Source: Spirochaetae bacterium HGW-Spirochaetae-2 (GTDB taxonomy: Bacteria > Spirochaetota > Spirochaetia > Sphaerochaetales > Sphaerochaetaceae). From it: a stretch of DNA of 57,741 nucleotides. The translations under genes and the position numbers were made by a program. The notes under the pieces were generated by a model. The model had not been told where the DNA came from, searched no databases, and saw only the letters and a list, made by a program, of their open reading frames with translations. This document shows positions 52,923 through 57,741 of this stretch, piece after piece. The stretch's first letter is position 1. Each line of letters starts with the position of its first letter. The stretch covers positions 1-57,741 of the forward strand of contig PGXW01000034.1 in NCBI GenBank assembly GCA_002839355.1, in the 5' to 3' direction.

Positions 52923-54110
52923 ATGAAACGAACCGCAATAGTTGGTGGAAAACTCGTGACTCCTTACAGAACCGTTTCCGACATGGGTTTGGTCATGGAA
53001 GGTGGGAAAATTGTCTCATTCTTCAAAGGTGAGGAGATTCCCGACAATTGCCAAATATTGGATGCCAAGGGTAATTATGTTAGTCCCGGGTTCATCGATA
53101 TGCATGTTCATGGAGGAGGGGGTCACGACTTCATGGACGGTACTGAGAGAGCAATAATTGAAGCAGCGAAAACCCATATGATGCACGGCACTACTTCAAT
53201 CGTCCCAACGACGTTGACTTCAACCGACGAAGACCTTTTCAATTTCCTTGAAGTCTATCGCAGTGCTAAGAAAATGATGACCGATGGGCCAAGCCTTTTG
53301 GGTGTACATCTGGAAGGTCCGTACTTCGCGTTGTCCCAACGGGGAGCTCAGGACCCAAGATATTTACGTGTGCCCGTAAAGAAACACTATATGGAGATTC
53401 TCAATCATTCCAACGATATCATACGGATGTCGGTTGCTCCCGAATTGGATGAGGAGTATGCATTGGTGGCAGAACTAAAAAGTCGTCATATTTTGGCGGC
53501 TGTAGGACACTCCGACGCGGTGTACCAACAGGTTGCTGAAGCATTCGAGCGAGGATATACCCATATCACCCACCTCTATTCGGGAATGTCCTCTCTCCAC
53601 CGAAAGAACGCTTTCAGATATCTGGGTGTGGTGGAGAGCGCCTTTCTGATTGATGATATGACTGTTGAAATCATAGCGGATGGGAAACACTTGCCGATTG
53701 AATTGCTCAAGTTGATTCTGAAATGCAAACCTATGAATAAAATTTCATTGATCACCGATTCGTCACGGGGAGCAGGTATGGCGGATGGCCAACACGTGTT
53801 GTTGGGCAGTCTCAAAAACGGGCAGGATTCAATCATCGATGGTGGTGTCGCGTTCACCCCAGACCGCTTGTCTTTTGCAAGCAGCGTTTGTACCACCGAT
53901 AGATGTGTACGTACGATGTACAAATCAGTCGGGGTGCGTATCGAGGAAGCTGTCAGTATGATGACAATCAATCCAGCCAGGGTTATGGGAATCGATGCTA
54001 CAAAAGGATCTCTCGACTTAAGAAAAGACGCTGACATCTGTATTTTCAATGATAATATCGAACTATCACACGTAATTGTCAACGGAGAAATCCGCTGGGC
54101 TGCAAGCTGA
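52923..54110 (+). CDS. nagA: N-acetylglucosamine-6-phosphate deacetylase
   Basis: A 395-residue amidohydrolase-fold enzyme that removes acetate from GlcNAc-6-phosphate. Metal and substrate residues: MHVHGGGGHDF (HxH, near 60), GVHLEGPYF (metal Glu near 127), VGHSDA, THLYSGMSSLHR (metal His near 219) and the catalytic Asp in LITDSSRGAG near 278. TGGAGG lies six bases before ATG 52923; the TTG at 52917 is rejected. With the NagB-like gene it gives the end of an amino-sugar pathway. Confidence 0.92.
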   Translation: MKRTAIVGGKLVTPYRTVSDMGLVMEGGKIVSFFKGEEIPDNCQILDAKGNYVSPGFIDMHVHGGGGHDFMDGTERAIIEAAKTHMMHGTTSIVPTTLTSTDEDLFNFLEVYRSAKKMMTDGPSLLGVHLEGPYFALSQRGAQDPRYLRVPVKKHYMEILNHSNDIIRMSVAPELDEEYALVAELKSRHILAAVGHSDAVYQQVAEAFERGYTHITHLYSGMSSLHRKNAFRYLGVVESAFLIDDMTVEIIADGKHLPIELLKLILKCKPMNKISLITDSSRGAGMADGQHVLLGSLKNGQDSIIDGGVAFTPDRLSFASSVCTTDRCVRTMYKSVGVRIEEAVSMMTINPARVMGIDATKGSLDLRKDADICIFNDNIELSHVIVNGEIRWAAS

Positions 54111-54165
54111 CAAATGTGACTTCGGGTTCATGATGGTTTTTTCTTTACAAAGAATATCATTTGAT

Positions 54166-54308
54166 GTGGGGGGAAGAGAAGGCTGCGCCAGATGAGCCTC
54201 CCATCCCCACACACCTGGTGGCGGGTGGTTTCACCACCGGACGCCGTTTCTCTTCTTGCTCCCATACTGTCCGCAAGGAAACGGCGGCCAATGCGGTGCT
54301 CCCCTTTC
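54166..54308. repeat. R2 structured repeat, copy C
   Basis: The most complete R2: GTGGGG/CCCCAC with inner AGGCT/AGCCT (54166-54210), GGTGG/CCACC (54224-54238), CGCCGTTTC/GAAACGGCG (54242-54286) and the GGTGCTCCCCTTTC end. It marks the boundary between the GC-balanced nag operon and the AT-rich insert. Confidence 0.82.
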
Positions 54309-54635
54309 GGGTTTTTTATCTGATAGTCGAAGTTCACACGAAGAACTCGTATAGCAGTTGTAGTATCAATAATTGAACAAGAAGCTATTAATAGACTAAA
54401 CACATGTTAAATGTTTCTATAAAATGTATGGTTTTTAAAAGATTTTTTGTATTTTTTTTCTGGACTTTTATTTCTGGCAGATCATAGAATTAATCATACT
54501 CAAGGTATTCGACATATTTTGTAGTTTTTCATTTCTGGTTCATAATTATATTTCTAATGTCAAATAGAATTGGTGCTGTGCTGGGTATATGCAATCATGT
54601 TTTTGTTTTAATCAATTCCAATTGTAGGAGAGAAT
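54309..54635. other. AT-rich region before the two-gene insert
   Basis: About 330 bp with no gene and strong A/T bias, including a poly-T tract near 54440-54465. It probably holds the promoter of the gene at 54636 (TGTAGGAGAGAAT before the ATG). The base composition changes at the R2 end. Confidence 0.55.
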
Positions 54636-55211
54636 ATGTCAAAGTATACTAAATTGAGTGCTGCAGAAGGGATAAAGAAAAATAATGGATTAAGAGAAGC
54701 GTTAATATTACTAGGGAAGAATCAATATCATAATAAAAAGAGACTGCAAAATGAAAACAAGAAGAGCTTGGTAGAAAATTCTTACTATAAGATTGGAAGA
54801 AAACTCATTGCAAAGAAGTTTGGCAGATTCAATTTAAATGCTATCAATTACATGGTATATCCTAATAAGAAAAAGAGATCATTAGAATCTTTTTATTACT
54901 GGTTCTACCATGAAAAGAAATATCATTCATTTTTTAATCAGATAATTATTAATCTCAAGAAGATAGATGGACAATATCAGGTGGAATCACAATCCCTAAT
55001 CAATAAATTAATAGATGATTACAATTGTTCCAATTGTGTTGTATATTCCGATATTTTACTACATGAGCCTAAAAAAACACTAGACTTACATGTTAATACC
55101 TACAGTGAGAGAGAACATAATCCGGTAATGCAAATATTAGCTCAAATTGCAGTAGTTGATCAAAAACATGATGTTGAGGGAAATAGCTATGAAACGATTT
55201 ACACCAATTGA
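54636..55211 (+). CDS. Unknown basic protein of AT-rich insert (gene 1)
   Basis: A 191-residue, Lys/Asn/Tyr-rich soluble protein. I recognise no family. Visible traits are a basic N-terminal half (RKLIAKKFGRF, NKKKRSLESFYYWFYHEKKYH) and an ending with possible acidic site DLHVNTYSERE. AGGAGAG precedes the ATG. It overlaps the next gene's start by 23 bases, so the two are one transcript. Codon use is far more AT-rich than its neighbours, a sign of transfer. Confidence 0.6.
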   Translation: MSKYTKLSAAEGIKKNNGLREALILLGKNQYHNKKRLQNENKKSLVENSYYKIGRKLIAKKFGRFNLNAINYMVYPNKKKRSLESFYYWFYHEKKYHSFFNQIIINLKKIDGQYQVESQSLINKLIDDYNCSNCVVYSDILLHEPKKTLDLHVNTYSEREHNPVMQILAQIAVVDQKHDVEGNSYETIYTN

Positions 55212-55926
55212 GTGGCAATCATTTTCTCAAAAGAAGAATATTGAACAGATACTGAAGAGATTGGATTCAGTTAATAGTTTTGGCGTATCCATCATATGGG
55301 AAATGGTTCTTATAGTATTTAGCGTAGGTCTTACAAATGTTTTCCAGGAGATTTTGTCACCGAGAGAATTAAAGAATGGTCAGATAATAATTTATAGTTT
55401 AGCATTTCTTCCAATAGTAATATTTTTTATATGTTTTGCTTGGTCCTTCTATAAAAGGAAAAGACTACCAATGCAACTATCACCGAGAAACTTCATTGAC
55501 CAGTTTGATAATGAAATTTGCTATAATGCATTCATGGCTGAATCGTTTTATTCTATGTTACTTGAAACTAATCCTAGTAAAGAGAATTCCCCAATCGCAC
55601 ATGCCTATGAAGAAACGAAACAATTTTACTATATAGAGGCCAGTTATTATTTTATGAAAGCCACACAAGCATTGTGCCCGTTCTATTTTATGAAAGAGAA
55701 AGTTGTCTCAACAGACCCAGAAATGATTATTGGCAAAAAGTTAATTGCTTATGCTCGATATGAGAATATTCTTTCATTACTAAAAAAAATATTCTTATAC
55801 CTTGAAGCTAATGAGAACATTCTTGAAGGATTGCCTGAGCAGAATTCAGTCATCGCCACAAACAAGAAGATGGTAAGTAACCTTAAAGCAATACAAGAGA
55901 AAAGCTCCTGTGATTTCTTAGAATAA
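55189..55926 (+). CDS. Two-helix membrane protein of AT-rich insert (gene 2)
   Basis: A 245-residue protein with two predicted membrane helices close together (SIIWEMVLIVFSVGLTNVF near 34-52 and IIIYSLAFLPIVIFFICFAW near 66-85) and a long helical cytoplasmic tail. I recognise no family. The ATG at 55189 has GAGGGA upstream, unlike the earlier in-frame start. Soluble protein plus small membrane protein in a transferred AT-rich pair resembles sensor-plus-pore layouts of conflict systems, but nothing specific supports that function. Confidence 0.6.
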   Translation: MKRFTPIEWQSFSQKKNIEQILKRLDSVNSFGVSIIWEMVLIVFSVGLTNVFQEILSPRELKNGQIIIYSLAFLPIVIFFICFAWSFYKRKRLPMQLSPRNFIDQFDNEICYNAFMAESFYSMLLETNPSKENSPIAHAYEETKQFYYIEASYYFMKATQALCPFYFMKEKVVSTDPEMIIGKKLIAYARYENILSLLKKIFLYLEANENILEGLPEQNSVIATNKKMVSNLKAIQEKSSCDFLE

Positions 55927-56134
55927 TCATGGAAATATCTTAAAGCTTTTCTGTAAATAGATAGTTGCTTTTACAATATTACGTTACCCTTTTCGAGAAA
56001 CTACTTCAATAGTTAACTCAAAGCACCACTACGATAAATTATTCACATTTTCAAATACAATTATCGTAATGATATCCCAACGGCATATGAAGCCAAATGT
56101 AGTCAAATGTCACCATTTCACACCAAAATGACAG

Positions 56135-56165
56135 TATAGTGATATCACCATACCATCATGGTGAT
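56135..56165 (+). promoter_or_regulatory. Promoter -10 and overlapping palindromes before the ROK gene
   Basis: TATAGT (56135-56140) is a good -10 element. It overlaps the palindrome GTGATATCAC (56139-56148), and ATCACCAT/ATGGTGAT (56144-56151, 56158-56165) spans the start codon. Transcription would begin only about ten bases before the ATG, so the message is nearly leaderless. The palindromes are likely autoregulatory sites. Confidence 0.55.
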
Positions 56166-57444
56166 GTATACTTCACCCATGGCAAGCCCGAACGAGACAC
56201 CACGACAGGAAACGCAGAAACCTGGGACGAGGAACCAGAACAACAAATCGGTCCGCTCCAGGAATATCAAGCGCATCCTGCTGTTGGTGAAGGACCTGGA
56301 ACCCGTGTCGCTGGACACGCTGGTGCAAAAATCGTCGCTGACATACCCCACCGTCCTGGGAATCATCAAACAGCTGGAGAAGGACGCGCACGTGGAGAAT
56401 ATCGCGTATGCTCCCACCACCGGTGGCCGCCAGGCGGTGTTGTACGGCATTTGCGGTATAGCACGGTATGTGCTGGCGCTGCATCTCGACGGTGAGACGG
56501 TGGATATCACCATAACGAACATCCGGGACGGGAAGATCTTCCATGCCACCGAGCAGGTGCCCCAGGCTGGTGCGAGCCATGAGACCCCGCCAGCAGCCCA
56601 AGAGCCATCACCGACAACAACCGTGGAGCAGCACTCGCTCGCGCCCCGGATCGCAGCGGTGGTGCAGGATATCCTGAGGAAGACCCGCCTGGAGCTGACG
56701 AGCCTGGTGAACATATGCATCACGTACCCGGAGGGAACGCAGCTGGACATGCATGCGCTCGCGACGCACTTGGGCGAATACCTGCATGCCCCGGTGGAGG
56801 CGGTTCCCGACCGCACGGTGCTCAACTACCTCGAACGGCGCAGCTACCACATTTCGTCACTGCACCGGTATATATTCGTGCTGTACGACAAGGAACTGAG
56901 CCTGTCGGTGTACCGGGGGCCGGTGGAGACGACCGATGCACTCGCGGGGCGCACCTATTTCGGCCACATGACCATGGATATCGCAGGGGCGGCATGCACC
57001 TGTGGGAACCAGGGCTGCCTGCAATCGTATATGGCGGGCGATGGTCTGCTGCAGGCCTATCGTACGGCGGTGGAGCAGCACGGACTGCAGTACAGACCCA
57101 TGGTGGAGCGCGACAGCGACCTGTTCCATGCCGTGCTCGCCGAGAGCTACAAAGGCGACAAGGCGGCACGTACGGCGATCGACCACGCTATCCGCATGCT
57201 TGCCGTTGCCCTCGCGAATGTCATCAAGATCGAAGGCATTGCGACCATCGTCCTTTCCGGCGTGTTCACCAGCACCGACATCCAATACAAGCGCTTGCTG
57301 GAACGCTATATCGCCGAGTACCTGCCCGAGGATTTCCCCACCGCCGCGGTGATTATCCTGGGAACAACCTCCCCAGGCGATTGTTCGTATGCGGCATGCC
57401 TTATGATGAATGCACAGTATTTCAATCAGCTGAATTTCGAGTAA
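56158..57444 (+). CDS. ROK-family transcriptional regulator (NagC/XylR-like)
   Basis: A 428-residue protein with an N-terminal winged helix (about 32-75; LDTLVQKSSLTYPTVLGIIKQLEKD) and a ROK sugar-sensor domain. The ROK zinc site is kept: CTCGNQGC with Cys280, 282 and 287, but Gln follows where Glu is usual. The kinase loop and catalytic Asp of ROK kinases are degenerate (LHLDGETVDITI; VPDRTVLN), so it is a sensor, not a kinase. No ribosome site precedes the ATG at 56158. It may respond to an amino sugar of the nearby nag operon. Confidence 0.88.
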   Translation: MVMYTSPMASPNETPRQETQKPGTRNQNNKSVRSRNIKRILLLVKDLEPVSLDTLVQKSSLTYPTVLGIIKQLEKDAHVENIAYAPTTGGRQAVLYGICGIARYVLALHLDGETVDITITNIRDGKIFHATEQVPQAGASHETPPAAQEPSPTTTVEQHSLAPRIAAVVQDILRKTRLELTSLVNICITYPEGTQLDMHALATHLGEYLHAPVEAVPDRTVLNYLERRSYHISSLHRYIFVLYDKELSLSVYRGPVETTDALAGRTYFGHMTMDIAGAACTCGNQGCLQSYMAGDGLLQAYRTAVEQHGLQYRPMVERDSDLFHAVLAESYKGDKAARTAIDHAIRMLAVALANVIKIEGIATIVLSGVFTSTDIQYKRLLERYIAEYLPEDFPTAAVIILGTTSPGDCSYAACLMMNAQYFNQLNFE

Positions 57445-57445
57445 C

Positions 57446-57610
57446 GCCAAACGGTGCCAGGGATGCAACGCTTGAAGGAGCCAGGCTCCTTCATGCCTGG
57501 CACCGCCTTTGGCAACTTGAAAGGGGAGTCTTCGGGTGCGAGACCTCCCGGATTGAGTTGAAGAGGCAGCCAGGTAGCACCTTCATTCTTATTTAGAAAG
57601 GTCCTATGGA
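57446..57610. repeat. R3 repeat, copy 2
   Basis: Starts two bases after the ROK gene stop. The first 130 bases match 42280-42410 almost completely, including the GCCAAACGGTGCCAGG arm and the TCGGGTGCGAGACCTC stretch. It continues with ACCTTCATTCTTATTTAGAAA, which recurs inverted at 45050-45080. The palindrome arms are those of R1. Confidence 0.8.
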
Positions 57611-57642
57611 GGTAAGCCTCTTGAACTGGCGTTGAACAGTTA

Positions 57643-57718
57643 GTAGTACAAGTAGACCGAACTAATTCATATTCGAAAAGGAATTAGTTCGGTCTGTACC
57701 GAAATCAGTTTGTACTAC
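57643..57718. repeat. Large cruciform-type inverted repeat
   Basis: AGACCGAACTAATTC (57654-57668) and GAATTAGTTCGGTCT (57681-57695) pair perfectly over 15 bp, and GTAGTACAA/TTGTACTAC (57643-57651, 57710-57718) extend it. There is no T-run, so a recombination or mobile-element site is as likely as a terminator. The window ends 23 bases later. Confidence 0.65.
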
Positions 57719-57741
57719 ACCTTCGGTTCAGCCTCCAGAAC

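Noticed and set aside
46737-54110. MurNAc recycling (LarA-like protein to racemise released lactate)
   Set aside because: No MurQ etherase, MurNAc transporter or kinase is present, and TRAP transport does not fit; kept only as a weak alternative.
54128-54403. Small frames giving similar peptides (MGARRETASGGETTRHQ) at 54128-54403 and 41991-42302
   Set aside because: The likeness comes from the DNA repeat R2 itself, which has conserved hairpins; copy B breaks the frame, so it is not a protein family.
56158-57444. ROK gene as GlcNAc or glucose kinase serving the nag operon
   Set aside because: It has an N-terminal DNA-binding domain and the ATP and catalytic Asp motifs of ROK kinases are degenerate.
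42133-57610. Idea that repeats R1-R3 form CRISPR arrays
   Set aside because: Copies are hundreds to thousands of bases apart, have no uniform spacers and there are no cas genes.
57643-57718. Idea that the terminal inverted repeat is an integron attC site
   Set aside because: I could not see the GTTRRRY/RYYYAAC core sites in the right places, and no integrase is in the window.

Overview
The window looks like accessory, carbohydrate-oriented chromosome from a free-living or gut-type spirochaete, with a Sphaerochaeta-like organism as the best guess. The basis is the many CUT1-type ABC and TRAP uptake operons, binding proteins whose mature end begins with residues like AAGGKEAQ or AAGSQEQK, YesMN-type and LacI/GntR/ROK regulators, and strong AGGAGG ribosome sites. 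No rRNA, tRNA or other phylogenetic marker is present, so this is inference. No CRISPR array was seen.

Layout. (1) 0.1-2.1 kb: a Fic protein and an IS200-like RAYT transposase, with copies of a palindromic repeat (called R1 here) on both sides of the transposase. (2) 2.1-12.2 kb: YesM/YesN two-component genes, divergent from an ABC operon (binding protein, two permeases) that continues into two paralogous TIM-barrel glycosidase-like proteins flanking a short-chain dehydrogenase. (3) 12.2-19.3 kb: a HAD hydrolase whose end is made of repeat R1, a LacI-type regulator fused to a complete solute-binding-protein domain, and a convergent ABC operon ending in a metallo-beta-lactamase-fold gene. (4) 19.5-21.2 kb: an overlapping XRE / ImmA-IrrE peptidase / PIN module between two R1 copies. 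(5) 21.4-29.6 kb: galM, then a GntR regulator divergent from split transketolase, a zinc alcohol dehydrogenase and a TRAP transporter. (6) 29.7-36.6 kb: a LacI-controlled ABC operon with an alpha/alpha-barrel protein, an EEP phosphatase/nuclease and one frameshifted permease. (7) 37.2-42.0 kb: a small lipoprotein, a Gfo/Idh/MocA dehydrogenase and a periplasmic-sensor PAS-GGDEF-HD-GYP protein. (8) 42.1-45.3 kb: an AAA ATPase / TOPRIM (DUF4276-like) / orphan HigA-like cassette inside 96-bp inverted repeats and surrounded by structured repeats R2 and R3. (9) 45.3-54.1 kb: a LacI regulator divergent from a TRAP transporter, a Gfo/Idh dehydrogenase, a LarA-like protein, a NagB-like deaminase and NagA. 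(10) 54.3-57.7 kb: an AT-rich two-gene insert of unknown function, a ROK regulator and more repeats.

How the genes fit together. Three ABC operons bring binding protein and permeases but no ATPase, so they probably share an ATPase encoded elsewhere. In all five transport operons a strong hairpin lies between the binding-protein gene and the next membrane gene, a shared device that probably raises binding-protein expression over its permeases. The most interesting layer is the repeat system. R1 (about 58 bp) and the longer R3 share GGTGCCAGG/CCTGGCACC ends, R1 repeatedly sits exactly at gene stop codons, and a RAYT-type transposase lies between two R1 copies, so a spirochaete REP/RAYT system is proposed. 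The best candidates for new biology are this repeat system, the inverted-repeat-bounded ATPase/TOPRIM cassette, the LacI-binding-protein fusion, the GH67-like paralogue pair, and the TRAP-LarA-NagB-NagA operon.
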